Shown here: positions 46,254 to 55,102 of the stretch, piece by piece | How the letters are laid out: each line of letters begins with the position of its first letter | Position numbering within the stretch: the stretch's first letter is position 1 | Assembly: GCF_001673635.1 (NCBI RefSeq) | Contig: NZ_LZMH01000023.1 | Coordinates: 120,229 to 184,228 of the forward strand | Length of the DNA: 64,000 nucleotides | Reading direction: 5' to 3' | DNA from: Mycobacterium asiaticum | Lineage (GTDB): Bacteria; Actinomycetota; Actinomycetes; Mycobacteriales; Mycobacteriaceae | Notes under the pieces: model-generated | Told to the model about the DNA's origin: nothing | Seen by the model: the letters and a program-made list of their open reading frames with translations, nothing else | Database searches by the model: none | Program-made: the position numbers and the translations under genes

Positions 46254-46514
46254 TCAGACGCCCGTCGCGGGGTCGTAGCCGAGGATCTCTTCCCGTTCCG
46301 CCTTGCTGATCGGTGTGCGGTCGGCGAGCAGCGGCCAGATCTCGGTGCGCATGACCTCGAACAAGGGGGCCTCGCGATCGCTGGTCTGCGACTCCAGCCG
46401 TGCCAGCTGAGCCTGCAGTGCATGCCGGATGGCGGCGGTCTTGGTGGTGTGCAAGCGGGTCGCAAGTTCGCTGGCCAGCCGGTCGACTTCTGGGTCCTTG
46501 ATGTTCAGCGCCAT
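46254..46514 (-). CDS. vapB: VapB-type antitoxin
   Basis: 86-residue antitoxin of the Rv0623/PSK type. The N-terminal [20 protein letters not shown] and [18 protein letters not shown] form the ribbon-helix-helix DNA-binding part, and the C-terminal [14 protein letters not shown] is the toxin-binding end with the family's typical GYDP motif. It precedes vapC by 5 nt, the usual order antitoxin then toxin. The ATG at 46514 is chosen as it starts the conserved MALNI sequence. A short palindrome just upstream may be the autoregulatory site. Confidence 0.88.
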   Translation of the reverse strand: MALNIKDPEVDRLASELATRLHTTKTAAIRHALQAQLARLESQTSDREAPLFEVMRTEIWPLLADRTPISKAEREEILGYDPATGV

Positions 46515-46521
46515 GGGTAGA

Positions 46522-46533
46522 TAGGACCTAATA
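46522..46533 (-). promoter_or_regulatory. Candidate vapBC promoter/operator
   Basis: TAGGACCTA (46522-46530) is a 9-bp palindrome with a single central base, 8 bp before the vapB ATG. It overlaps the minus-strand hexamer TATTAG (46533-46528), a possible -10. Binding of VapB there would block transcription. Confidence 0.35.
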
Positions 46534-46659
46534 CAGGCTCCTTCTACCTTCGACGCCGGGGTTACCACGTCACACGAGTTGGCAGCCGCGCTGCCGCAGA
46601 TGGCAGGATGAGGACGGCCGCAGTCGGGGGACATCAGCGGCAATCGTGAGGAGTAATTG

Positions 46660-47184
46660 ATGAAGCCAAGCAGGGCGGCCGTGCGCCGTGGGCTTTTCGC
46701 AGTGGTCACCGCGACGGGCCTGTCGTGCGCCGGCAGTGCGATGGTGGCGACCCCGGCGGCGACAGGCGCGACGGACCCGTGCGCGGCCAGCGAAGTGGCC
46801 CGGACGGTCGGCTCGGTGGCCAAGTCGATGGGTGACTACCTGGACTCGCATCCGGAGACCAACCAGGTGATGACCAGCGCTCTGCAGCAGCAGCCCGGGC
46901 CGCAATCATTGGGCTCGATCAAGACCTACCTGGACGCCAACCCCAAAGTGGCGCTGGACCTGCAGGGACTGGCCAACCCGCTGAACAAGCTGGGGACGCA
47001 GTGCCGACTGCCGATCTCGTTGCCGCAGGCGCTGAGCATGGTGCAGGCCGCTCAGGGCGGGGGCCTGCCGAACTTGCCGGGTGCCGGCACGCCCGCGGGG
47101 ACGCAACCGCCGGCGCTCTCCCCGGTCTCCGGCGGTGGAGCGTTGCCCGCGCCGCTGCCGGGACCCAAGCCCAGCAACGGCTGA
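46660..47184 (+). CDS. Secreted haem-binding protein (Rv0203-like hemophore)
   Basis: 174-residue exported protein. The signal peptide spans about residues 1-38 ([20 protein letters not shown], cleavage around ATGA-TDPC). A mycobacterial haem-binding domain follows with [37 protein letters not shown] and [19 protein letters not shown], where two Cys probably pair. In Rv0203 a Tyr and a His four residues apart bind haem; the same Y-L-D-S-H pattern is seen here. A Pro/Gly tail of about 35 residues makes it longer than the M. tuberculosis protein (136 residues). ATG preferred over a TTG one codon upstream; GAGGAG ribosome site. Confidence 0.87.
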   Translation: MKPSRAAVRRGLFAVVTATGLSCAGSAMVATPAATGATDPCAASEVARTVGSVAKSMGDYLDSHPETNQVMTSALQQQPGPQSLGSIKTYLDANPKVALDLQGLANPLNKLGTQCRLPISLPQALSMVQAAQGGGLPNLPGAGTPAGTQPPALSPVSGGGALPAPLPGPKPSNG

Positions 47185-47193
47185 TAAGGGCAC

Positions 47194-48294
47194 TCAACCG
47201 GCCGGCCGCATCCGCGGATCGGTCGGCGGATCCTCGGCGTCCGCGTCGGGCGTCTCGGTGCGGAACACGAAGAAGAACACCACCCAGCCGATCGCGGCGA
47301 TGAACAACCAGCTGATCAGCCGGTAGATCAGCATTGCCGAGATGGCGTTGGGCAGCGCCATGCCACTGGACACCAGTCCCGGCACCAGCACCGCCTCGAC
47401 GATCAGCAGGCCGCCGGGCATCAGCGGAATCGTGCCGACCGCCCGCGCCGCGGCGTAGGCGACCGTCAGGCCGGCAACCGAGGCGTGGTCACCCGCGGCG
47501 TACGCGGCGAACCCCAGACACGCGACGTCGGCGACCCAGTTGAACAGTGACCAGCTGAACGCGACGCCTAAATCGCGGCGGCTCAGGCTCACCGATTCGA
47601 GCTGCGTCAGGATCTCGCGCCACTTCGCAAGCCCGGTGTCCGCCGGTTTGCCGCGGACCGAATTGACCGTCGCCAGGACCCGGCCGCCGATCCCCTCGAT
47701 CAGCTCCGGCCGCGAGGCCACCGCCTGGGCCAGCAACAGCAGCGCGACGAAACCGCCCAGCGTGAACAGCAGCGAGAACGGATTGTTCTTGGCGCCCAGG
47801 AAGAACGCGCCGCCCAGCCCCAGCACCGCCAGCCCCACCGCCTGCAGCGCGCCGGACATGACCAGCTGCCAGGACGCCACCACCGTCGAGGCACCCCAGA
47901 TCCGCTGCTGACGCAACAGGAACGTCGCCGAGATCACCGGCCCGCCGGGCAGCGTGGTGCTCAGCGCGTTGGCGGCGTAAAACGCGCCCTCCGAACGTAG
48001 CTGCTTGACGTGCACCCCGGCCGAGCGCAGCAGGGTGCGCTGAATCTGGGCGAAACTGTGCATCGAGGCCGCCGCGGCCACCATCGCGGCGATCAGCCAC
48101 CACCACTCAGCCTGGAACAGGCTCGTCCAGGCTTTGGCCAGTTGGTCCCATCCCAACGCGATTTCGACGCCCAGCACCACCGCGACGACGGCAAGCACGA
48201 CCCACCGCAGCCACCAGTACTTGCCCCGCGCGGCCGTCTCCCCTCGCTGCAGGGAGACCCCCGCGAGCTTGCGGGCGGCAGCGTCGTACGGCAT
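47194..48294 (-). CDS. LPG-synthase-type (UPF0104) membrane protein
   Basis: 366-residue polytopic membrane protein with the flippase-like/lysylphosphatidylglycerol-synthase transmembrane domain, as Rv0204c. Visible helices include WLRWVVLAVVAVVLGVEIAL, WWLIAAMVAAAASMHSFAQI, LQAVGLAVLGLGGAFFLGA and RLISWLFIAAIGWVVFFFVF. The family patterns FYAANALSTTLPGGPVISAT and VGTIPLMPGGLLIVEAVLV (PGG motifs) are intact. No aminoacyl-transferase domain is fused. It lies between the haem-related genes and mmpL3. ATG at 48294; convergent with the hemophore gene with 9 bp between stops. Confidence 0.85.
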   Translation of the reverse strand: MPYDAAARKLAGVSLQRGETAARGKYWWLRWVVLAVVAVVLGVEIALGWDQLAKAWTSLFQAEWWWLIAAMVAAAASMHSFAQIQRTLLRSAGVHVKQLRSEGAFYAANALSTTLPGGPVISATFLLRQQRIWGASTVVASWQLVMSGALQAVGLAVLGLGGAFFLGAKNNPFSLLFTLGGFVALLLLAQAVASRPELIEGIGGRVLATVNSVRGKPADTGLAKWREILTQLESVSLSRRDLGVAFSWSLFNWVADVACLGFAAYAAGDHASVAGLTVAYAAARAVGTIPLMPGGLLIVEAVLVPGLVSSGMALPNAISAMLIYRLISWLFIAAIGWVVFFFVFRTETPDADAEDPPTDPRMRPAG

Positions 48295-48430
48295 CGCATT
48301 AGGTTAACCGCGCCGGTAACGCTGCCAAAGGTGCACGTCGCCGACGTGTCGGGGTCGTTCCTGGGATGTGACCGGATCGTGCCGCCCGGGTTTGCGGGGA
48401 TCGGCCACGCCGCCCCGTTAGAGTGGCCCA

Positions 48431-49588
48431 ATGTCCCCAATGTCGACGAGTGAAGACGACGCCGCGGTAAGCCCGCTGGTTCGCAAAACCGCCGCGTGGT
48501 CGTGGCGGCTGCTGGTCATCCTGGCGGCCGGGGTGGCCCTGCTGTGGGTGGTCGACAAGCTGGAAGTCATCGTGGTGCCGGTGTTGCTGGCGTTGATGCT
48601 CAGCGCGTTGCTGGTGCCATTGGTCGACTGGCTGGACAAAAAGGGGTTGCCGCGCGGTCTCGCGGTGACGCTGGTGTTGCTCGGCGGCTTCGCGATCCTG
48701 GGCGGCATCCTGGCGTTCGTCGTCAGTCAGTTCATCGTCGGCCTGCCCGACCTGGTCAAACAGGTCGAGCGCAGTATCGACTCGAGCCGCAGATGGCTGA
48801 TCGAAGGGCCGGCGCACATCCGGAACGACCAGATCGATCACGCGGGCAATGCCGCGATCGAGGCGCTGCGCAACAACCAGGCGAAGGTGACCAGCGGAGC
48901 GATCTCGACCGCGGCCACCATCACCGAATTACTCACGGCAGCGGTACTTGTGCTGTTCACGCTGATCTTCTTCCTCTACGGCGGCCGCAACATCTGGAAG
49001 TACGTGCAGCAGATCTTCCCGGGGCACGTCCGGGACCGCGTCCATGAGGCCGGACTGGCCGGATACGGCGCGCTGACCGGATACATTCGGGCCACGTTCC
49101 TGGTCGCCCTGACTGACGCGATCGGGGTGGGCGCCGGTCTGGCGATCATGGGCGTTCCGCTGGCGCTGCCGTTGGCCTCCATCGTCTTTCTCGGTGCGTT
49201 CGTGCCGCTGATCGGTGCTCTGGTGTCGGGCCTGCTGGCCGTGGTGGTGGCGCTGCTGGCCAAAGGCCTGGTGTATGCGCTGCTTACCCTCGCGTTACTG
49301 ATCGTGGTGAACCAGCTCGAGGCGCACGTGTTGCAGCCGCTGGTGATGGGCCGCGCGGTGTCGATCCACCCGCTGGCGGTGGTGCTGGCGATCGCCGCCG
49401 GCGGCGTGCTGGCCGGGATCGTCGGCGCCCTGCTGGCGATACCGACGGTGGCGTTCCTCAACAACGCGCTGCAGGTGCTGTTGGCCAGGGATCCCGAGGC
49501 CGCCCAGGAGCAGCAGCGCGAAGACGAAGAGGTGTCCGCGCTGGTGCAGGCCAAGCCGGACAACCCGGAGGAGCCCGACGCGGGGTAG
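48431..49588 (+). CDS. AI-2E family (PerM-like) transporter
   Basis: 385-residue membrane protein of the AI-2E/UPF0118 family, as Rv0205. It has paired helices at the N-terminus ([40 protein letters not shown]), an extramembrane helical section with [20 protein letters not shown], and the conserved C-terminal part [60 protein letters not shown]. Members exchange small solutes or ions; the substrate here is unknown. The last 30 residues are acidic and hydrophilic. The stop is 6 bp from that of mmpL3 on the other strand. Confidence 0.88.
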   Translation: MSPMSTSEDDAAVSPLVRKTAAWSWRLLVILAAGVALLWVVDKLEVIVVPVLLALMLSALLVPLVDWLDKKGLPRGLAVTLVLLGGFAILGGILAFVVSQFIVGLPDLVKQVERSIDSSRRWLIEGPAHIRNDQIDHAGNAAIEALRNNQAKVTSGAISTAATITELLTAAVLVLFTLIFFLYGGRNIWKYVQQIFPGHVRDRVHEAGLAGYGALTGYIRATFLVALTDAIGVGAGLAIMGVPLALPLASIVFLGAFVPLIGALVSGLLAVVVALLAKGLVYALLTLALLIVVNQLEAHVLQPLVMGRAVSIHPLAVVLAIAAGGVLAGIVGALLAIPTVAFLNNALQVLLARDPEAAQEQQREDEEVSALVQAKPDNPEEPDAG

Positions 49589-49594
49589 CGCAGG

Positions 49595-52447
49595 CTACAT
49601 CCGGCCTTCGCGACGCAGCAGGTCCTGGGCTGAGAGGCCGCCACCGCCGGTACGGCGTCGCCGCCCGGTGTCCACGCCGCTCTCGTCCGCAATGCCGCGG
49701 GCGTTGAGCTTCTCGGTGGCGGTCTCGGAGTCGTCGCCCTCCGGACGCTGCGCGGGGATGGCCGCGGTCTTGTCGGCCGGGTCCCCCTTGTAGTCCGATT
49801 TGGCGTCGGGTTTGCCGCCCGGGCGATTTCCGGCCGCCGGCATCTTGTTCGTTTCACCGGCCGACGGGGCGGGCGGTGGGACCCTCGGACGCGTCTTCGC
49901 CGTCGACGGGCCGCCCTGCGCGGTCAGCCGCGTCGTCGGCGCCTCGGCGGGCTGGTTGGCCGGCTTCGCCGGCGCCGGTGTGGGCGCTGTCGCCCGGACC
50001 GGAACCTGAGCGGTGGCGCCCGGCCCGAGTTCGGGCCTGGCGGTCGGCCGGGGACGCTCCAGCGCCGCCGGATGCGTCGGGTCGTGCGGTGTGCGTGGAC
50101 CAGAAGTGGCGCCGGCGGCGACGAGGCCTGCCGTCACCGGGGGCCGCACCGTGCTGACGGGGCGCTTGCGCTCGTCGGGCAGCTGGATCTCGCCGAGGCC
50201 GATGCGGTTCTGCAGGCGCCGCATCCAGCGCGGCGCCCACCAGCAGTCGTCGCCCAGTAGCTTCATCACCGACGGCACCAGGAACATCCGGACCACGGTC
50301 GCGTCCAGCAGCAACGCCGCCATCAACCCGAACGCCAGGTACTTCATCATCACCAGGTCGGAGAACACGAACGACCCCGCGACCACGGCCAGCACCAGCG
50401 CCGCCGCGGTGATCAGGCGGCCGGTGGTGGCGGTGCCGATCCGGATCGCCTCCTGGGTCGACATGCCGTTCTCGCGCGCCTCGACCATTCGGGAGACCAG
50501 GAACACCTCGTAGTCGGTGGCCAGGCCGTAGCCGACCGCAACCACCAACGCGATGATCACCACCATCAACGGCGTCGGCGTGAAATTCAGCAGGCCGGCG
50601 CCGTGGCCTTCGATGAATATCCAGGTCAGGATGCCCATGGTGGACCCGAGCGTCAGCACGCTCATGACGGCCGCCTTGATCGGCAGCACCACCGAGCCGA
50701 ATGCCAGGAACATCAACAGCATCGTCGTGGTGATCAGCACGAGCACCATCAACGGAGCCTTGTCGACCAGGCTGTGAATAGAGTCCTGCTCCAGCGCGGG
50801 TGTGCCGCCGACGAATATCTGCAGACCCTTAGGCGGGGTGATCGCCCTTAGCTCCTCGAGTTTCTTCGCCGAGTCGGCGGTGTTGGAGAGTCCGTTCTGC
50901 AGCACTCGAACGGACGGATCCTTCGACCCGCCCGGCGCCTGCGGACGTTCCTGCCACATGTTCGCCGGATCGTTGTCCTGCTCGATGAAGCCGGGGATCT
51001 GCATTGCCTTGCTGCGGATATCCGCGACCTGCTGGTCGGTGACCGGCTGATGGTTGGTGGACTGGATCACCAGGGTCAGCGGGTTGGTGCGATACCCCGG
51101 GAAAAGCTTGTCGAAGTGCTCCTGGGACTGGCGCGCCGCGTTGTTCGGCGGCAGGTATTTCTCGCTCATGCCGCCCAGGGACATGTTGCCCAGCGGGATG
51201 ATCAGCAGAATCATGCCGACGATGATCGGGATGGCGAACGCCAGCGGACGCTTCATCACGAAGTTCGTCAGCTTCCCCCAGAAGCCGGCCTCCACCTCTT
51301 CACGGGTCTTGGTCTTCTGCAGCCGGTCGGCCAGCCAGTTCAGGTAGGCGCGCGACACCTTCCAGTTCCGCAGGAACGGAACCCGGAACGCGGTCCGCAC
51401 ACCGAGCGCGTCCACGTGCTTGCCCAGGATGCCCAGGCAGGCGGGTAGCAGCGTGATGGACAGAATCGCGGCCAGGGAAACCGCCGTGATCAGGGCATAG
51501 GTCAGGGATTTCACGAAGCCCTGAGGCAGCAGCAGCAAGCTGGCCCCGGACGCGGCGATCAGCACCGCGGAGAACACCACAGTTCGGCCGGCCGTCATCA
51601 CGGTGCGGCGCACCGCCACTTCGGTGTCGTAACCCTCGGCTATTTCCTCGCGGAACCGGCTTACCACGAACAGGCCGTAGTCCACCGCGATACCCAGCCC
51701 GATCAACGACACCACGGGCTGGGCGAAGAAGTGCACCGGTCCGAACACCGCGATCAGTCGCAGAATGCCCAGCGAACCGGCAATGCTCAGACCGCCGACC
51801 ATCACCGGCAGGCAGGCCGCCACCGCGCCGCCGAACACCAGGAACAGCACGACGGCCACCAGGGGCAGGGCCAGCACCTCCATGCGGCGCTGGTCGGTGG
51901 CGATGGTGCCGGTCAACGCACTCGCGATCGGTTGCAGGCCGGCCAGTTGCACGGTGCCGCCGTCCAGCTTCTGCAGGGCCGGCTCGATGGTCTTGTAGTT
52001 GGTCAGGATGGTGTCGTCGTCGTCGCCCTTGAGCGGGATCGACACAAAGGTGTAGTGCTTGTCGTCGGTGGCCATGCCCTTGATGACCGGGCTGGTGCTG
52101 TCCGGCGCCCGCAGGTAGCCGGCCCAGCCGAGCACCTCTTTGGGGTGGTCCGCGACGAACTGGTTGAGCTCGTCGTTGATCTTCTTCGACCACTGCGGGT
52201 CGTTGACCGTCTTGCCGTCGGGAGCTTTGAAGATGGCGACGATGTGTCCGGTTCGGTCGCGGCCATAGACCTGGTCGCCGAGGACCGAAGCCTTCACCGA
52301 CTGACTGCCGTCGTCGTAAAAGCCGCTCTGTGTGACATGCTTGCCCAGGCTGAGCCCGAAGATGCCGCCGAACAAGCACAGAGCCACAGTGACCCCGATT
52401 ACGATGAACCGGTACCGGTACACCGTTCGACCCCACCAGGCGAACAC
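49595..52447 (-). CDS. mmpL3: Trehalose monomycolate exporter MmpL3
   Basis: 950-residue RND transporter that moves trehalose monomycolate across the inner membrane for mycolic acid layer assembly; essential in mycobacteria. The N-terminus MFAWWGRTVYRYRFIVIGVT and helix VTVALCLFGGIFGLSLG are followed by porter domain 1. Then come the Asp-Tyr pairs in LGIGLGIAVDYG-type LIGLGIAVDYGLFVVSRFRE and VVAVGYGLATDYEVFLVSRM, which form the proton path and the target site of known MmpL3 inhibitors. The cytoplasmic tail (last 200 residues) is Pro/Ala/Thr-rich and disordered, ending GGGLSAQDLLRREGRM. Two genes lie upstream on the same strand. Confidence 0.96.
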   Translation of the reverse strand: MFAWWGRTVYRYRFIVIGVTVALCLFGGIFGLSLGKHVTQSGFYDDGSQSVKASVLGDQVYGRDRTGHIVAIFKAPDGKTVNDPQWSKKINDELNQFVADHPKEVLGWAGYLRAPDSTSPVIKGMATDDKHYTFVSIPLKGDDDDTILTNYKTIEPALQKLDGGTVQLAGLQPIASALTGTIATDQRRMEVLALPLVAVVLFLVFGGAVAACLPVMVGGLSIAGSLGILRLIAVFGPVHFFAQPVVSLIGLGIAVDYGLFVVSRFREEIAEGYDTEVAVRRTVMTAGRTVVFSAVLIAASGASLLLLPQGFVKSLTYALITAVSLAAILSITLLPACLGILGKHVDALGVRTAFRVPFLRNWKVSRAYLNWLADRLQKTKTREEVEAGFWGKLTNFVMKRPLAFAIPIIVGMILLIIPLGNMSLGGMSEKYLPPNNAARQSQEHFDKLFPGYRTNPLTLVIQSTNHQPVTDQQVADIRSKAMQIPGFIEQDNDPANMWQERPQAPGGSKDPSVRVLQNGLSNTADSAKKLEELRAITPPKGLQIFVGGTPALEQDSIHSLVDKAPLMVLVLITTTMLLMFLAFGSVVLPIKAAVMSVLTLGSTMGILTWIFIEGHGAGLLNFTPTPLMVVIIALVVAVGYGLATDYEVFLVSRMVEARENGMSTQEAIRIGTATTGRLITAAALVLAVVAGSFVFSDLVMMKYLAFGLMAALLLDATVVRMFLVPSVMKLLGDDCWWAPRWMRRLQNRIGLGEIQLPDERKRPVSTVRPPVTAGLVAAGATSGPRTPHDPTHPAALERPRPTARPELGPGATAQVPVRATAPTPAPAKPANQPAEAPTTRLTAQGGPSTAKTRPRVPPPAPSAGETNKMPAAGNRPGGKPDAKSDYKGDPADKTAAIPAQRPEGDDSETATEKLNARGIADESGVDTGRRRRTGGGGLSAQDLLRREGRM

Positions 52448-52513
52448 TTAAGCTCCTTACTGGATCGCTAGCGACCCGCGCATTGCTTTTCGATTGTCGG
52501 ACACGCGGCTTCT

Positions 52514-53236
52514 TTACACACGCGAGGTCAACAGCGACGACAGCGGCCGGAACGGCTGCAGCCATGCCCCCTGCTCAGGTAGCGAATCAAGCCCGATTCG
52601 CGGCAATGGCTCCCGGAAAACACCTGCGATGTCCTCCAGGTCGACGAACTCCAAGGTATCCGACGCTAGCGCCCAACTGGCGTGTTCACGAAATCCAAGC
52701 ACTTGAACCGGCACTGAGCCGCGCGCTATTTCTTCCAGCGGCTGGCGGAACGCCTGCCCGTCGGCCGACGCCACCATCAGGCCCGCCAGGCCCTCCCGGA
52801 ACCGCTGATCGATGTGCTCGAGCATGTCGCGGTCGACGTCGCTGTCCTCATCGATCTTGGGTTTGGCGAACACGGCGAACCCGACGTTGCGCAGCGCGTC
52901 GACCCAGGGACGTACCACCTCGGCGCTGCCGGGGGCGATGTTGGTGAAGACGGTGGCCTCGGGTTCCACCCGGATATCCGCTGCACCCCCCGCCGCGACC
53001 TCCGCGGTGCGGGCCAGCAGCCAACGGCCCAGCGCATCAAAGCGGGGACGTTCCAGCGCGGTGGGGCGGCGGCCCAGGATCGAACCCAGGCCCATGTCGA
53101 GATTGGGCGCGTCCCAGACCAGCAGGACGCGCTTCATCGGCTCGGGGAATCCGGTCAGGCCGTCCTGGGACAGGTCGCCCGCCAGGATCGACGGGTCAGT
53201 CAGGGATTCCGTGGTGGGGGTGGCTACGTCAGTCAT
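52514..53236 (-). CDS. NYN-domain protein (Rv0207c-like)
   Basis: 240-residue protein with an NYN (PIN-like nuclease) domain. The first strand VLLVWDAPNLDMGLGSILGR carries the leading Asp and Asn, the middle AVFAKPKIDEDSDVDRDMLE carries further Asp residues, and LAGLMVASADGQAFRQPLEE the last acidic site. Such proteins are predicted RNases; no activity can be claimed. It is transcribed towards mmpL3 and lies 14 nt downstream of trmB, so trmB, this gene and mmpL3 may form a unit, as in M. tuberculosis. The ATG at 53236 fits the length of the known relative. Confidence 0.85.
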   Translation of the reverse strand: MTDVATPTTESLTDPSILAGDLSQDGLTGFPEPMKRVLLVWDAPNLDMGLGSILGRRPTALERPRFDALGRWLLARTAEVAAGGAADIRVEPEATVFTNIAPGSAEVVRPWVDALRNVGFAVFAKPKIDEDSDVDRDMLEHIDQRFREGLAGLMVASADGQAFRQPLEEIARGSVPVQVLGFREHASWALASDTLEFVDLEDIAGVFREPLPRIGLDSLPEQGAWLQPFRPLSSLLTSRV

Positions 53237-53250
53237 TGAGCATCAGTCAT

Positions 53251-53976
53251 TCAGCGCCGCTTCCATACGAATTCGCAGACGGTACTACCCGCTTCTTGGG
53301 CCTTCGTCTCGTACTTGGTGGTGGGACGTGTGGTCGATATCGGCAGGGATTCGGTGCCCGGGTCGACCCGGACGAGTTGGGATTCGGCGTCACCGACCTC
53401 GCCGATCTGCTCGGCATAGCCCGGATGGTCGGTCGCGGCGTGCAGCACACCACCCGGGAGTAGCCGGTCGGCGATCAGCGCAACCGTCGCCGACTGCAAC
53501 AACCGGCGCTTGTGGTGCCGGGCCTTGGGCCAGGGGTCCGGGAAAAAGACCCGAACACCGGTCAGCGACGCCGGGGCGAGCAGGTCTGTGAGTACGTCGA
53601 TGCCGTTGCCGCGGATCAACCGGATGTTGCGGACCTGATCGTTATCGATTCCACACAGCAACTGCGCGAGTCCCCGCCGGTAGATCTCCACGGCGATGAC
53701 GTCGACGTCCGGTTCGGCCTTGGCCATTGCGAGGGTGGAGGTGCCGCTGCCGCACCCGATCTCCAGCACCAGCGGAGCCACCCGGCCGAACCAGTTCCGG
53801 GCGTCCAGGGGCTGGCCTTCCGGATCGTCAGCCTGCCGGCCCAGCGCCGGCCAGAGCCGCTCCCAAGTGTCGCGCTGAGAATTGGACAGCGCCGAACGCC
53901 GGGAGCGGAAACTCGTGGCAGGGAGGTAGCCCCAGGGCGTATCGGGCCGTAACCCCACCCCGGGTTGCGCATGCAT
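53251..53976 (-). CDS. trmB: tRNA (guanine-N7-)-methyltransferase
   Basis: 241-residue SAM-dependent methyltransferase that makes m7G46 in tRNA. Motif I is VLEIGCGSGTSTLAMAKA, motif II VIAVEIYRRGLAQLL, and the TrmB signature is GVRVFFPDPWPKARHHKRRL. The C-terminus TTKYETKAQEAGSTVCEFVW is also typical. It matches Rv0208c. The ATG at 53976 (MHAQPGVGLRPDTP) is used; the N-terminal sequence parallels that of the M. tuberculosis enzyme, which is annotated with a slightly longer start. The longer open frame upstream is antisense to the next gene. Confidence 0.93.
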   Translation of the reverse strand: MHAQPGVGLRPDTPWGYLPATSFRSRRSALSNSQRDTWERLWPALGRQADDPEGQPLDARNWFGRVAPLVLEIGCGSGTSTLAMAKAEPDVDVIAVEIYRRGLAQLLCGIDNDQVRNIRLIRGNGIDVLTDLLAPASLTGVRVFFPDPWPKARHHKRRLLQSATVALIADRLLPGGVLHAATDHPGYAEQIGEVGDAESQLVRVDPGTESLPISTTRPTTKYETKAQEAGSTVCEFVWKRR

Positions 53977-54103
53977 CCCACCATCGTGGCTTATGAGGAC
54001 CGGATGTGGCCGCCTCAGGTCCAGATTGAGACCCAACAGTTGCCTTCGGCTGGTAACGGCGGACACCTGGCTCGCGTGCTCGGAATGCAAATGACACGAT
54101 TCG

Positions 54104-55102
54104 GTGGGGACCGTCGATTCCGGAGAGGGGCATCGGATTTTCGTCGACGAGCTGATGGGTTTCGCCCAGGAGGTCGCTGACCAGCGGCTTCTTGCGGTCG
54201 CGCAGCGTATGGGGGTGCCGCTGCGGGTGGCCGTGAGCGGTCGCCCGGGGGTGGGGCGGCGCACCGTGACCCGCGCGCTGGACCGTGCGGGCCTCGCGGT
54301 GACGACGGACACACGTGCCGCGGAACTGCACGTCCACGTCGTCGCCGAGGTCGTCAAGCCCGAAGACACCGGCGCCGGTGCGACGCTGGCGGTGCTGAAC
54401 AAGGCGGACCTGACCACCTTCGCGTCGGGGGCGGACCCGGTCGAGGCCGCCCGCGCGGGCTGTGGGCGATTCGCCGAACTGCTCGGGGCGCCGGTGCTGC
54501 CAATGAGCGGGTTGCTGGCCGTGGCCGCCCTCGATGGTCTGGATCCGGTGTACTGGGCGGCGTTGCGGGCGCTGGCCGCCGACCCGGACGGGCTGGTCTG
54601 TCTGGACCGCGGCTTCGACGGGTTCCTGGCAGCGCGGCTGACGGTGCCGGTGGCGGCACGGCGGCGATTGTTGGCGGTCCTCGATTTGTTCGGCATCGCG
54701 CTGGCGGTGGCCACCCTGCGCCGGGGCGCCGGGCCGGCTGGCGTGCGGGCGGTGCTGCGCCGGGTCAGCGGTGTCGACGCGGTGCTGGACCGGCTCGTCC
54801 TCGCGGGCGCGCGGCCACGCTACCGGCGCCTCCTCGACGCCGTCGGCGACCTGGAGGCGCTGGCGGTCTCCGACGCGCGGGTCGCGGCGTTCCTGGCCCG
54901 CGATGCGACCGTGGTAGCCCGGATGGCGGCCGCGCTGGACGCGGTCCGGGCCGACGAGCTGGAACTTGGGCCGTCGGCGCCGTTGCAGCGGGCGGCGCAT
55001 TGGCAGCGTCGCCGCCGCACCGTGACGAACGAACTACACCGCGCGTGCGCGGCCGATATCGCTCGGGGATCGCTGCGGCTGTGGGCGCGGGGGACCCGGT
55101 GA
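54104..55102 (+). CDS. GTPase-like protein with degenerate P-loop (Rv0209-like)
   Basis: 332-residue protein of a mycobacterial family without known function. Residues 43-54 (AVSGRPGVGRRT) look like a Walker A loop in which the Lys is replaced by Arg. About 55 residues on, ATLAVLNKADLTTF provides an NKxD guanine-specificity motif. The second half is helical, Arg/Ala/Leu-rich (LRRGAGPAGVRAVLRRVSGV, LPSAPLQRAAHWQRRRR-like end). It resembles small bacterial dynamin-related or septin-like GTPases, but this is an inference. GTG at 54104 is a tentative start. The stop is coupled (GTGA) to the next gene. Confidence 0.72.
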   Translation: MGTVDSGEGHRIFVDELMGFAQEVADQRLLAVAQRMGVPLRVAVSGRPGVGRRTVTRALDRAGLAVTTDTRAAELHVHVVAEVVKPEDTGAGATLAVLNKADLTTFASGADPVEAARAGCGRFAELLGAPVLPMSGLLAVAALDGLDPVYWAALRALAADPDGLVCLDRGFDGFLAARLTVPVAARRRLLAVLDLFGIALAVATLRRGAGPAGVRAVLRRVSGVDAVLDRLVLAGARPRYRRLLDAVGDLEALAVSDARVAAFLARDATVVARMAAALDAVRADELELGPSAPLQRAAHWQRRRRTVTNELHRACAADIARGSLRLWARGTR

